DNA from: an uncultured Clostridia bacterium
GTDB taxonomy: Bacteria > Bacillota > Clostridia > Christensenellales > Pumilibacteraceae
NCBI GenBank assembly: GCA_934247335.1
Contig: CAKQJJ010000006.1
Coordinates: 1 to 23,309 of the forward strand
DNA: 23,309 nucleotides
Direction: 5' to 3'
Shown here: positions 14,813 to 22,420 of the stretch, in pieces
Layout: every line of letters starts with the position of its first letter
How positions within the stretch are numbered: position 1 is the stretch's first letter
The notes under the pieces: generated by a model
Seen by the model: only the letters and a program-made list of their open reading frames with translations
Database searches by the model: none
Told to the model about the DNA's origin: nothing
Program-made: the position numbers and the translations under genes

Positions 14813-14847
14813 ATGTCCGATTTTCTTTGGAAACGGAGATTATTGCA

Positions 14848-16308
14848 ATGGAAAAATCACGAAAAAAGGAAGGATTCCTTAAAAGACTTATGCGCCCGGC
14901 AGACCTCACGCAAGGCAAACCGTGGCTTGTAATACTCAAATACGCCGCGCCGATAATACTTTCTCAGCTGCTGCAACAGATTTACGTTCTCACCGACGCC
15001 GCCATATGCGGTCAGGTCTTGTCTGCCGAACAGGTGGCGGGCGTAAACGATACCTTTCCGCTTACTTTCATGTTTTTGCAGTTCGCGTTCGGCTGTACGG
15101 GCGGATTCGGAGTAATAACCGCGGCAAGAGTGGGCAAGTCCGACGAAAAGGGCGTGCGCGCGTCTTTCGTAACGCAGATTTACCTGTCGCTGATAATATC
15201 GGCTATATTAACCGTTTTGTCGGTTGCAACTCTTCCGTATATGTTGCGCCTTATAAACGTAACGCCCGATAACGCCGAGGTTTATTCGGCGGCTTACGAC
15301 TACTGCCTTATCATTTTTCTCGGAATAGTGGCGCAGGTGGGTTACAACTTCGTGTGCGGAGTACTGCGCGCGTACGGCGATTCGGTAACGCCACTCGTAT
15401 TTCTGATTATTTCCACCGCGCTCAACGTGGGACTGGACATTCTGTTTCTCGTTCCGCTCGGAATGGGACCTGCGGGCGCCGCGATCGCAACGGTGCTGGC
15501 TCAGCTTATAAGCTTTGTCGCATGCCTTATCTATACGCTCATAAAATATGAAAAACTGCGTATCCGCAAGGAAGACTGGCGCGTTTCGGGCAAGGATATT
15601 GCCGAGCACTTAAAGCAGGGCGTGCCGCTCGGACTGCAATACTCGGTGCTTGCCGTGGGCATTATCGTCATGCAGGGCGCGCTGGTCAAGTTCGATATAG
15701 GCGCGGACGGAGTTATGGTACCGGGAACGCCGGCGCAGAACGGTTTCGGGGCGGCAACCAAGCTTAACAACTTTTTAATGTCGCTGCACAACGGACTAAG
15801 CGTGGGAATACTGGGCTATAATGCGCAGAACTTCGGCAAAGGCGAATACGAACGCATTAAAAAAGGCACCGTGCAAGCGCTGTATATCATGCTCATCATC
15901 TCGGCGTTCTGCCTTGCCGTGGGAATGCTGTGCAGCATAAACGGAGCCTATCAGTATATATTTTTAAGCCCCGACAAGATAAACGAGCAGACGATCAAGT
16001 TCGGCAATACGTACATTTATATAGACTTTGCGCTGTATTCGGTTTTGGGCTTTTTGATGGTTACGAGAAGCGCCGCTCAGGGCGTGTGCCGTTCGGGCTA
16101 CGTGCTGGGAGCGGGAGCTGCCGAGCTGGTCGCGAGAGTGGTGGGCTGCGCGTTTTTGCCCGTACTTGTAAACGGCGGAGCGATAACCGCTTCGGCAAGC
16201 CTTGCTTCGTACGCCGCACTGTGTTTCGGCGATCCGCTGGCGTGGTTTGCCGGTTCGATTGCGGTGGCAATTCCGTTTTTCCGCAATATCCTGAGAATGA
16301 AATATTAA
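14848..16308 (+). CDS. MATE-family multidrug/cation antiporter
   Basis: 486 residues from the ATG at 14848, with GGAG ten bases upstream. A TTG seven codons earlier overlaps the leader and is less likely. It has about twelve hydrophobic helices in two similar halves. PWLVILKYAAPIILSQLLQQ and ITAARVGKSDEKGVR in the first half and NFLMSLHNGLSVGILGYNAQN with GKGEYERIKKG in the second are typical MATE segments, the G...A..GK..  loop after helix 2 of each half being diagnostic. MATE proteins export organic cations or drugs in exchange for Na+ or H+. The substrate cannot be read from the sequence. It is divergent from pnuC and has its own promoter and terminator. Confidence 0.95.
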   Translation: MEKSRKKEGFLKRLMRPADLTQGKPWLVILKYAAPIILSQLLQQIYVLTDAAICGQVLSAEQVAGVNDTFPLTFMFLQFAFGCTGGFGVITAARVGKSDEKGVRASFVTQIYLSLIISAILTVLSVATLPYMLRLINVTPDNAEVYSAAYDYCLIIFLGIVAQVGYNFVCGVLRAYGDSVTPLVFLIISTALNVGLDILFLVPLGMGPAGAAIATVLAQLISFVACLIYTLIKYEKLRIRKEDWRVSGKDIAEHLKQGVPLGLQYSVLAVGIIVMQGALVKFDIGADGVMVPGTPAQNGFGAATKLNNFLMSLHNGLSVGILGYNAQNFGKGEYERIKKGTVQALYIMLIISAFCLAVGMLCSINGAYQYIFLSPDKINEQTIKFGNTYIYIDFALYSVLGFLMVTRSAAQGVCRSGYVLGAGAAELVARVVGCAFLPVLVNGGAITASASLASYAALCFGDPLAWFAGSIAVAIPFFRNILRMKY

Positions 16309-16331
16309 AGGGCAATCTGCCGGATTTTTTG

Positions 16332-16366
16332 AAGAGCGTTCCCGCAAAGAGGGGCGTTCTTTTTTT
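16332..16366 (+). terminator. Terminator after the MATE gene
   Basis: AAGAGCGTTCC pairs with GGGGCGTTCTT (G-U pairs), loop of 8-10 bases, then T6. Confidence 0.75.
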
Positions 16367-16392
16367 CGGATGAACGTGCGGCGCTTTTCGCG

Positions 16393-16421
16393 TTGACTTT
16401 GCAAAAGAACCGTGATATAAT
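16393..16421 (+). promoter_or_regulatory. Promoter of rmuC
   Basis: TTGACT at 16393-16398, 17-bp spacer, TATAAT at 16416-16421. Confidence 0.8.
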
Positions 16422-16455
16422 TATAGAAATAAAATCGGAATTTCGGAGGAAAAGT

Positions 16456-17709
16456 ATGACGGAGTGGATAATTTTAGGGCTTGCGGCGGTTTCGGTCGTT
16501 TTAAGCGTAATTTCGCTTGTGATGATCGGCAAAAACAAAAACGTAACTACGCTTGACGAACGCGACAAAAAGGAACTTACCTCGTCTTTTTCACAGAACG
16601 TTGGCGTAATTTCGTCCGCGCTTGAAAAGTCCAACGATAAATCGGCGGAAAACGTGGCTATAAGGCTGGATTCGATGAACGCAAAAATCGATGAGCGCAA
16701 CAAGGCAATCGAAATGCGCCTGGAAAATATGGAGCGCAGTCAGGCGGAAAAACTCGAAGCCGTCCGCCAGACTCTGGAACGCAACGTCGCCGCAATGCAA
16801 AAGGGCAACGAACAAAAACTTGCCGAAATCAAACAGACGGTGGACGAAAAACTGACCGAAACGCTTAACGACAGGTTCAAAGAGTCGTTTAAGTTTTTAA
16901 GCGAACAGCTGGAACGCGTAAGCAAAACGGTGGGCGAAATGCAGAACATTTCCAAAGACGTGGGTAATCTCACGAAGGTTTTGTCCAACGTCAAAACCAC
17001 CGGAATATTCGGCGAAATTCAGCTTGGAGCGATAATCGAGCAAATTCTCTCGCCCGCACAGTACGTCAAAAACGTCGTAACGAATAAAGCGGGACGCGAT
17101 CCGGTTGAATTTGCGGTGAAAATGCCGGGTGGAAGCGACGGAGAAGTGCTGCTTCCGATAGATTCCAAGTTTCCGTACACGCTGTACAGCGACATGCTTG
17201 CGGCGTATTCGCAAAACGATTTCGTGCTTTACGAAGCCAAGCAAAAGGAGCTTGTTCAGCGCGTCCGCGGCATGGCAAAGGATATTAAAGATAAATACGT
17301 CTGCCCGCCCGGCACCACCAATTTCGCAATTATGTTTCTGCCGATAGAAGGTCTGTACGCCGAAGTGGTAAAGCTGGGACTGGTGGAAGAACTGCAACAA
17401 AAATATTCGGTTACGGTTGCAGGACCTACAACTATGGCTGCGCTTTTAAACAGTTTGCAAATGGGCTTCCAGACGCTTGCCATTCAGAAAAAATCCAACG
17501 AAGTGTGGGCTACGCTCGGCTCGGTGCGCACCGAATTCGAGAAGTTCAACGACATTATCGCGCAGGTAAGAAAGCGCATAAGCCTTGCCGATCGCGATCT
17601 CGAGGAACTCGTGGGCGTTCGCTCGCGTGCAATTGCCCGAAGCCTTAAAAACGTAGCAATCGAAGAAAACGGCGAAATTACGCCGTCCGGCATTGCAAAA
17701 GACGAGTGA
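16456..17709 (+). CDS. rmuC: RmuC-family DNA recombination protein
   Basis: 417 residues from the ATG at 16456, which has GGAGG at 16445-16449; earlier in-frame codons overlap the promoter. It has an N-terminal membrane helix (WIILGLAAVSVVLSVISLVM, residues 4-23), then a long charged coiled coil to about residue 175, then the RmuC nuclease-fold domain. That domain includes KTTGIFGEIQLGAIIEQILS, PIDSKFP near residue 237, FAIMFLPIEGLYAE and VAGPTTMAALLNSL. RmuC limits inversions and other rearrangements at short inverted repeats in E. coli; its biochemical activity is a predicted restriction-endonuclease-like fold. It stands alone, as in most genomes. Confidence 0.96.
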   Translation: MTEWIILGLAAVSVVLSVISLVMIGKNKNVTTLDERDKKELTSSFSQNVGVISSALEKSNDKSAENVAIRLDSMNAKIDERNKAIEMRLENMERSQAEKLEAVRQTLERNVAAMQKGNEQKLAEIKQTVDEKLTETLNDRFKESFKFLSEQLERVSKTVGEMQNISKDVGNLTKVLSNVKTTGIFGEIQLGAIIEQILSPAQYVKNVVTNKAGRDPVEFAVKMPGGSDGEVLLPIDSKFPYTLYSDMLAAYSQNDFVLYEAKQKELVQRVRGMAKDIKDKYVCPPGTTNFAIMFLPIEGLYAEVVKLGLVEELQQKYSVTVAGPTTMAALLNSLQMGFQTLAIQKKSNEVWATLGSVRTEFEKFNDIIAQVRKRISLADRDLEELVGVRSRAIARSLKNVAIEENGEITPSGIAKDE

Positions 17710-17765
17710 TTTTTGTTTGAAAGCTCGCTTTTAACGCAAATAAAAGCCGATAAACCCTTAAAAAA

Positions 17766-17794
17766 TTGACAAAAACGCGCGCAGACGGTATAAT
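17766..17794 (+). promoter_or_regulatory. Consensus promoter of the membrane protein-SDR-nitroreductase operon
   Basis: TTGACA at 17766-17771, 17-bp spacer, TATAAT at 17789-17794: a full match to sigma-A consensus in both boxes. The -10 lies in the loop of the hairpin at 17771-17812. Confidence 0.9.
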
Positions 17795-17812
17795 AAATCC
17801 GCGGCGCGTTTT
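17771..17812 (+). terminator. Terminator of rmuC overlapping the next promoter
   Basis: AAAAACGCGC at 17771-17780 pairs with GCGCGTTTTTT starting at 17803, with a loop of about 22 bases that contains the -10 box of the downstream promoter. Confidence 0.6.
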
Positions 17813-17841
17813 TTATTGCGCCCGAAGAAGGAGAACGAAAA

Positions 17842-18627
17842 ATGCAGGAAATAATCGCCCGTCGCGAATTTTCGCCGCTGTACATTGCGCTGGATATCGC
17901 GTTTTTGCTGGTTTTTGCCACGCTTCTGATATGGAAGAAAAAGTACATGACCGTGCTTGTCGGCGTGCTTGCCGGAATTTTGTATATGATAGTGGACTAC
18001 GGCATATTCCACCTCGTGTGCCGTTCCCGCTCGATAAGCGACGGATACAGCATGTTCTGGGTGCTGCTGTGGATGTCGCTGAGCTACGGCTTTACCAATT
18101 TTGCCTGGATATGGCTGTGGATTTCAAAGGACGAAAATCTGTTTGAGTGGTTGCTGCTCATTCTTTCGTGGTGGTTCGTCTGCCCTCTTATTACAACCAC
18201 GTTCACGCCCGAAGGAACGCAGAATATAGTAATTCAGCGCACCACCGGAGCTTACCACGGATATATGGCGGCGATACTTATAGTAGGCTATATCGGATTA
18301 ATAATATTCAATCTCGCGCGCCGCGACAAAAGCGAAAAAATCAATATTCCGTGGCTGCTCGCAATAGGAATACTGGTTCAGTTCGGCTGGGAAGCGGGAT
18401 TGCTTATAGGAGGCATTCGCTCTGCCGGCTTTGAAACGCTTGCGGACAAGCTGCGCCCGCTTATCGTAAATTCGCTGCTCGAAACCAATCTCGGAATGCC
18501 GTACGTTTACGCTATTTTCATTGCGTATTCGCGCGCGTTTACCGAGCAGATGAAAAGAAGAGAGCAGCCCGTCGGCTTCGTCGACAGAATAAAGGAAAAC
18601 AACGCGGAGAGGGTGAGAAGTAAATGA
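17842..18627 (+). CDS. Unknown multi-pass membrane protein
   Basis: 261 residues, ATG after GAAGGAG. About seven hydrophobic helices: residues 12-30, 36-58, 69-93, 100-120, about 136-155, 170-190 and a last one near 220. Trp is plentiful (FAWIWLWIS, LSWWFV, FGWEAGLLIGG) and a basic C-terminal tail follows (EQMKRREQPVGF). I do not recognise the family. Its stop overlaps the start of the SDR gene (ATGA), so the two are translationally coupled and probably work together, perhaps with the SDR acting on a small lipid or ketone at the membrane. That role is inference. Confidence 0.85.
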   Translation: MQEIIARREFSPLYIALDIAFLLVFATLLIWKKKYMTVLVGVLAGILYMIVDYGIFHLVCRSRSISDGYSMFWVLLWMSLSYGFTNFAWIWLWISKDENLFEWLLLILSWWFVCPLITTTFTPEGTQNIVIQRTTGAYHGYMAAILIVGYIGLIIFNLARRDKSEKINIPWLLAIGILVQFGWEAGLLIGGIRSAGFETLADKLRPLIVNSLLETNLGMPYVYAIFIAYSRAFTEQMKRREQPVGFVDRIKENNAERVRSK

Positions 18628-19415
18628 AGTACGTTTTAATTACCGGCGCTAAGGGCGGAATGGGAAGAGCCGCCGTGCGCGAATTCGTAAAAGCAGGCTA
18701 CAACGTGTTTGCGCTCGACAAAAGCGAATGCGAGGCTGACGAAAACGTGTTCCCGCTCGTAGCCGACGTTTCCGACGAGAACAGCGTGGCGGTTGCAATC
18801 GAAAAAATAAAGGAAAAAACCGACGAGCTGTTTGCCGTCGTGCATTACGCCGGGCTGTATATGCTGGATTCGCTTGTCGAAATGCCGTCCGAGGAGTTTG
18901 AAAAGATTTTTTACGTCAATCTGTTCGGCGCGTACTACGTCAATAAAGCGGCAATGCCCCTGCTTAAAAAGGGCAGCCGCATAGTAATGACCACGAGCGA
19001 GCTGGTGCCTCTCGACCCGTTGCCGTTTACCGGAATTTACGCCGTCAGCAAAGCCGCGCTCGACAAGTACGCCTACGCGCTGGCAATGGAAGTTCAGCTT
19101 CTCGGCGTGTCCGTGTCGGTGCTGCGCGCCGGAGCGGTGAAAACCGATATGCTGGGCGCAAGTACCGCCGCGCTCGAAAAATTCTGCGAAAAAACCGCGC
19201 TTTACAAGTGCAACGCCGAGCGTTTCCGCAAAATCGTGGACAGCGTGGAAGCAAAAAGCGTTCCGCCCGAAAAAATCGCGCAGAAAACGCTTAAAATTCT
19301 TGCAAAAAAGCACCCCGCTTTCGCTTATTCGATAAATCGCAACGGGCTTTTGCTGCTTTTGAACGCGCTCCCCAAGCGTATGCAAACGTCGGTGATCCGC
19401 AAAATATTGAAGTAA
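18624..19415 (+). CDS. Short-chain dehydrogenase/reductase (SDR)
   Basis: 263 residues with the classical SDR layout: the nucleotide loop TGAKGGMG at residues 7-14, VHYAG in place of the usual NNAG near residue 73, catalytic Ser in MTTSELVPLD near 118, and YAVSKAALDKYA (Tyr and Lys of YxxxK) near 133. Acidic ALDKSE after strand 2 suggests NAD(H) rather than NADP(H). The substrate is unknown; the long C-terminal region after VLRAGAVKTDM resembles SDRs that act on steroids, ketones or lipids. It overlaps the membrane-protein gene by four bases and is followed by nitroreductase, another redox enzyme, so the operon may carry out coupled reductions. Confidence 0.93.
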   Translation: MKYVLITGAKGGMGRAAVREFVKAGYNVFALDKSECEADENVFPLVADVSDENSVAVAIEKIKEKTDELFAVVHYAGLYMLDSLVEMPSEEFEKIFYVNLFGAYYVNKAAMPLLKKGSRIVMTTSELVPLDPLPFTGIYAVSKAALDKYAYALAMEVQLLGVSVSVLRAGAVKTDMLGASTAALEKFCEKTALYKCNAERFRKIVDSVEAKSVPPEKIAQKTLKILAKKHPAFAYSINRNGLLLLLNALPKRMQTSVIRKILK

Positions 19416-19426
19416 AAAGACAAAAG

Positions 19427-19446
19427 TCGCCGTGAAAAACCGGCGA
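19427..19446 (+). other. Hairpin between SDR and nitroreductase
   Basis: TCGCCG/CGGCGA form a perfect stem around TGAAAAAC. There is no T run, so it is more likely an RNA stability or processing hairpin than a terminator. Confidence 0.4.
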
Positions 19447-19501
19447 GATGAATAAAACGACGAGTGGTTACCGCATATGGATAGCGGCGGCGGAGGTGAA
19501 T

Positions 19502-20158
19502 ATGGATTTATTGCAGGCAATGGAAGAGCGGCATTCGGTGCGCGCTTACACGGACGAAAAAATAGAGGGCGAAACGCTTGCCGAGCTGACCCGCGCGATA
19601 GAGGAAGTAAACGAGCAAAGCGGACTTAATTTTCAGCTCGTGACCAACGAAGAAAAAGCGTTCGGCGGAGCGGCGGCTCATTACGGAAAGTTTGAAAACG
19701 TGAAAAATTATATCGCGGTAATCGGCAAAAAAGGCGCCGATTTAAGCGAAAAAGCCGGCTATTACGGCGAAAAACTCGTGCTTATCGCGCAGTCGCTGGG
19801 GCTTAATACCTGCTGGGTCGCGCTCACTTATTCCAAGGTGAAAAGTGCCTACACGGTAAACGAGGGCGAAAAACTCGTGCTGGTCATCGCAATAGGCTAC
19901 GGCAAAACGCAGGGTTCGCCGCGTAAAAGCAAAACGCCGGACAAGGTTTGCTCGTCCGACGTCCCCGCGCCCGATTGGTTTATAAAGGGCGTCGGCGCCG
20001 CGCTTAAAGCGCCCACCGCGCTCCATCAGCAAAAGTTTTTCTTCGCTCTCAGAAACGGAACCGTAACCGCAAAAGCCGGCGTCGGTTTTTATACCAAACT
20101 CGACCTCGGAATAGCCAAGTATCATTTCGAGCTCGCCTCGGGAAGGAAAGTGTTGTAA
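19502..20158 (+). CDS. Nitroreductase-family FMN protein
   Basis: 218 residues from the ATG at 19502, with GGAGG at 19492-19496; the earlier ATG at 19448 lies in the SDR downstream hairpin region. MEERHSVRAYTDEKI is the nitroreductase start with the FMN-phosphate-binding Arg-His-Ser-Val-Arg. YYGEKLVLIAQSLGLNTCWVAL is the central helix and loop, and VIAIGYGK the FMN-side strand. The C-terminal part (WFIKGVGAALKAPTALHQQKF) fits the TM1586-type subgroup, in which one chain holds two related halves. These flavoenzymes reduce nitro, quinone or other acceptors with NAD(P)H. Third in the operon after the membrane protein and SDR. Confidence 0.9.
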   Translation: MDLLQAMEERHSVRAYTDEKIEGETLAELTRAIEEVNEQSGLNFQLVTNEEKAFGGAAAHYGKFENVKNYIAVIGKKGADLSEKAGYYGEKLVLIAQSLGLNTCWVALTYSKVKSAYTVNEGEKLVLVIAIGYGKTQGSPRKSKTPDKVCSSDVPAPDWFIKGVGAALKAPTALHQQKFFFALRNGTVTAKAGVGFYTKLDLGIAKYHFELASGRKVL

Positions 20159-20239
20159 GCTTGCAGTCGTTTTGTAAGAGCGTTTTTCATTTAATCTGGT
20201 CGCTCAAAAAACTGCCGATTGCTCGTGTTAAGGCAAACG

Positions 20240-20280
20240 GAATAAAACAAAAAGCCGCCGGGGGGGATCCTTGAGCGGCT
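20240..20280 (-). terminator. Terminator of the AT-rich minus-strand gene
   Basis: On the minus strand AGCCGC (20280-20275) pairs with GCGGCT (20258-20253), followed by TTTTTGTTTT. The loop holds a run of seven C (G on plus). The rest of the gap 20159-20322 shows nothing else. Confidence 0.75.
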
Positions 20281-20322
20281 GATATGAAATTAACGTATGT
20301 TTTAATTTATATTCCGTTGGCT

Positions 20323-21333
20323 TTACTGTAATTTACCATTTGAAAATAACAAGCATATATTGAATTCATTTGCTTTTGAGTAAATTGTTAATTCTCCATA
20401 TAAACAGATGGGTAATTTGTAATTGTCTTTAAATCTTTTGTCCGGAGATCCATCTTTGTTAATATATCTCCAAGTATTATCAACAATGTTTGAGTCCAAA
20501 GGGATTGTTTCATTTTCTATAATTTGAGATTGCGTTATTGAGAATGTCAAATCTGAGTAGCTTATTGCTTCAATTTTTTTGTTTCTAATTACAAACAAAT
20601 TGTCTGGCAAAAATATTAAAGTTTCTTTTTTACTCTTAAAACATATAGCCTTTTCATTGGATAGGAAGAGAAAAGGAATTTTGTTAGTTGGAATACAATC
20701 GGTTCTATTGATTGTTGTACTTGCGCCACCATGGTATTTTTCGTTTATTACGTTTTGCTGATTGTCAACAAACCAAATTTTTTCACTGAACGCAATTTTT
20801 TTTATAGTATTATAGTGTTTGTATAATTGTGTTCTTTTGTCTGGATCTATTGTATATTCAAGTGTAATTTTTCTTCTTTTAAGTATAATTTTAAATATAA
20901 AACAAAATAGAGAAAAAAGCAAACCGAAAAGACTACATAGTAAAAAATTCTCAGAAACCCAAAATAAAAAAGGGGAAAGTATTACGGCTACAATCATTCC
21001 GATAGTTAACTCAGAATCTAAGCTTAGCGCAAAGTTGGCTGAAGCGAGCATATCATTTAGATCCATTATATTATTAACATGTGTATTTTTGTTTGTGAGT
21101 TCGGAAGCGTTGCGCTTGCATTCATGAGTAATAGTATCTGGAGAAAAAGGATCTATTTTGTATTGAGAATCTACTTCTGAAAATATATCTATCTTTGGGG
21201 ATTCAACTTGGTGTACATTTTTGTTTTTATTCTGTCGACGATTCCTTTTTTCCCAATGGTATTTAGTTCCCGATGTGTTTAATTCGATTTTTAAATTTCC
21301 GCCTAAATAAATTCGGTTATTTTTTAAGCTCAT
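20323..21333 (-). CDS. AT-rich orphan membrane protein, possibly DUF4236-like at its N-terminus
   Basis: 336 residues from the ATG at 21333, chosen because AAGGAG lies 6 bases upstream; a longer frame to 21396 lacks one. The start NNRIYLGGNLKIELNTSG resembles the short DUF4236 strand-loop motif, loosely. A polar linker follows to about residue 110, then two membrane helices (MIVAVILSPFLFWVS and LLCSLFGLLFSLFCFIF), then a cytoplasmic beta-rich domain ending in WRYINKDGSPDKRFKDNYK with LPICLYGELTIYS. I recall that last motif from uncharacterised Bacillota proteins. Base composition is far more AT-rich than its neighbours, and it lies just downstream of tRNA-Arg, suggesting acquisition. Function unknown. 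Confidence 0.7.
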   Translation of the reverse strand: MSLKNNRIYLGGNLKIELNTSGTKYHWEKRNRRQNKNKNVHQVESPKIDIFSEVDSQYKIDPFSPDTITHECKRNASELTNKNTHVNNIMDLNDMLASANFALSLDSELTIGMIVAVILSPFLFWVSENFLLCSLFGLLFSLFCFIFKIILKRRKITLEYTIDPDKRTQLYKHYNTIKKIAFSEKIWFVDNQQNVINEKYHGGASTTINRTDCIPTNKIPFLFLSNEKAICFKSKKETLIFLPDNLFVIRNKKIEAISYSDLTFSITQSQIIENETIPLDSNIVDNTWRYINKDGSPDKRFKDNYKLPICLYGELTIYSKANEFNICLLFSNGKLQ

Positions 21334-21457
21334 GGTTTTCTCCTTGGAATAAAAAGGTTCGTCATCTTTAGTCGATATACGGAAGAATAATGACATGTTC
21401 TATACTATAATAAAAACCCAAGCAAACCTTTTGAATAACGGCATGTTTAGGTTTTTC

Positions 21458-21533
21458 TGGTGTATCCGTCGGGGCTCGAACCCGAACCGTCAGCGTCGGA
21501 GGCTGAAATGGTATCCAGTTCCACCACGGGTAC
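21458..21533 (-). tRNA. tRNA-Arg (anticodon CCG)
   Basis: 76 bases including an encoded CCA. The acceptor strands are GTACCCG and CGGATAC with discriminator A. The D stem is GTGG/CCAT, the anticodon stem TCAGC/GCTGA with loop CTCCGAC (anticodon CCG, reading CGG), and the T arm TCGGG/CCCGA with loop TTCGAGC. There is one C-A mismatch in the acceptor stem (position 4 with 69). Confidence 0.93.
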
Positions 21534-21544
21534 ACGCTTGTGTT

Positions 21545-21573
21545 ATTATAGCATAAAGCAAGGCGTTTGTCAA
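21545..21573 (-). promoter_or_regulatory. Promoter of tRNA-Arg
   Basis: On the minus strand TTGACA (21573-21568), 17-bp spacer, TATAAT (21550-21545), full consensus. Confidence 0.9.
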
Positions 21574-21647
21574 TACGAAATAAGCCGAAAAAACGCGGTT
21601 AAAAGGGTGAAAATTGCGGCGGCAGAGCAATTCGGACAAGAAAGTTA

Positions 21648-21676
21648 TTGACAAAAAAGCCGATAAAGTATATACT
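21648..21676 (+). promoter_or_regulatory. Promoter of the KDPG aldolase gene
   Basis: TTGACA at 21648-21653, 17-bp spacer, TATACT at 21671-21676. Confidence 0.85.
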
Positions 21677-21703
21677 GAAAGAAAAAACCTGAGAGGAAAT
21701 CAA

Positions 21704-22354
21704 ATGGAAAATACGGCATTGGATATCATCCTTAAAAGCCGGCTGATCGTCATTCTTCGCGGCGTTCCGGCAAATAAAATTCTCGGCGTGGGAGAAGCGC
21801 TTTATAAAGGCGGAGTAAAGGCGGTGGAAGTCACGTTCTCGGCGGACAAAAGCACGCCCGACGAAGTGACCGCCGAAAAAATAAGTCTGCTCGATAAAAA
21901 TTTCGGAGATAAAATGATCGTGGGAGCGGGTACGGTTTTGTCGCCCGAACAGGTGGATATTGCGGCGTCGGCGGGAGCAAAACTCATAGTTTCGCCCGAC
22001 GTAAACCCCGACGTAATTAAAAGAACCAAAAAGCTTGATCTCGTGTCCGTTCCGGGCGCGTTTACGGCAACCGAGGCAATGACGGCGCACCGCGCGGGAG
22101 CGGACATAATAAAATTGTTCCCCGTGGGCAGCGTTTCGCCCGAATATCTTGCCGCGCTGACGGCTCCGCTATCTCACCTTAAATTCTTTGCGGTGGGCGG
22201 CGTTACCGAGAAAAACCTTCCCGACTATCTGAAAGCGGGAGCGGCGGGAGCGGGAATTTCGTCCGGAATAGTCTCCAAACTATCGATAGCAAACGACGAT
22301 TACGCCGAAATAGAGAGAAAAGCCCATGCCTTCGCGGAAATTTTAAGTAAATAG
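21704..22354 (+). CDS. eda: KDPG/KHG aldolase
   Basis: Cleaves 2-keto-3-deoxy-6-phosphogluconate to pyruvate and glyceraldehyde-3-phosphate, and 4-hydroxy-2-oxoglutarate to pyruvate and glyoxylate, in the cytoplasm. 216 residues, the normal length. The start MENTALDIILKSRLIVILRG follows GAGAGG; an earlier in-frame ATG at 21614 precedes the promoter boxes. The class I Schiff-base Lys is in ADIIKLFPVG near residue 140, the general-base Glu in AVEVTFS near 43, and GAGTVLS and AVGGV are the phosphate-side loops. No kdgK or uronate gene is next to it in this window. It ends in TAG. Confidence 0.96.
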   Translation: MENTALDIILKSRLIVILRGVPANKILGVGEALYKGGVKAVEVTFSADKSTPDEVTAEKISLLDKNFGDKMIVGAGTVLSPEQVDIAASAGAKLIVSPDVNPDVIKRTKKLDLVSVPGAFTATEAMTAHRAGADIIKLFPVGSVSPEYLAALTAPLSHLKFFAVGGVTEKNLPDYLKAGAAGAGISSGIVSKLSIANDDYAEIERKAHAFAEILSK

Positions 22355-22366
22355 GTTCAGCCGAAA

Positions 22367-22411
22367 ATAAAAAACGCAGCGTTTGTCCGAAAAAGACACG
22401 CCGCGTTTTTT
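22367..22411. terminator. Bidirectional terminator between eda and the convergent AraC gene
   Basis: AAAAAACGCAGCGT...TGTC pairs with GACACGCCGCGTTTTTT with one bulge and one mismatch. T runs occur on both strands. Confidence 0.85.
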
Positions 22412-22420
22412 TATATGGTT

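Noticed and set aside
20253..20280. G7 run with GGATCC as a cloning or vector remnant
   Set aside because: It is the loop of a proper minus-strand terminator (AGCCGC/GCGGCT plus T run), and the flanks are continuous genomic sequence.
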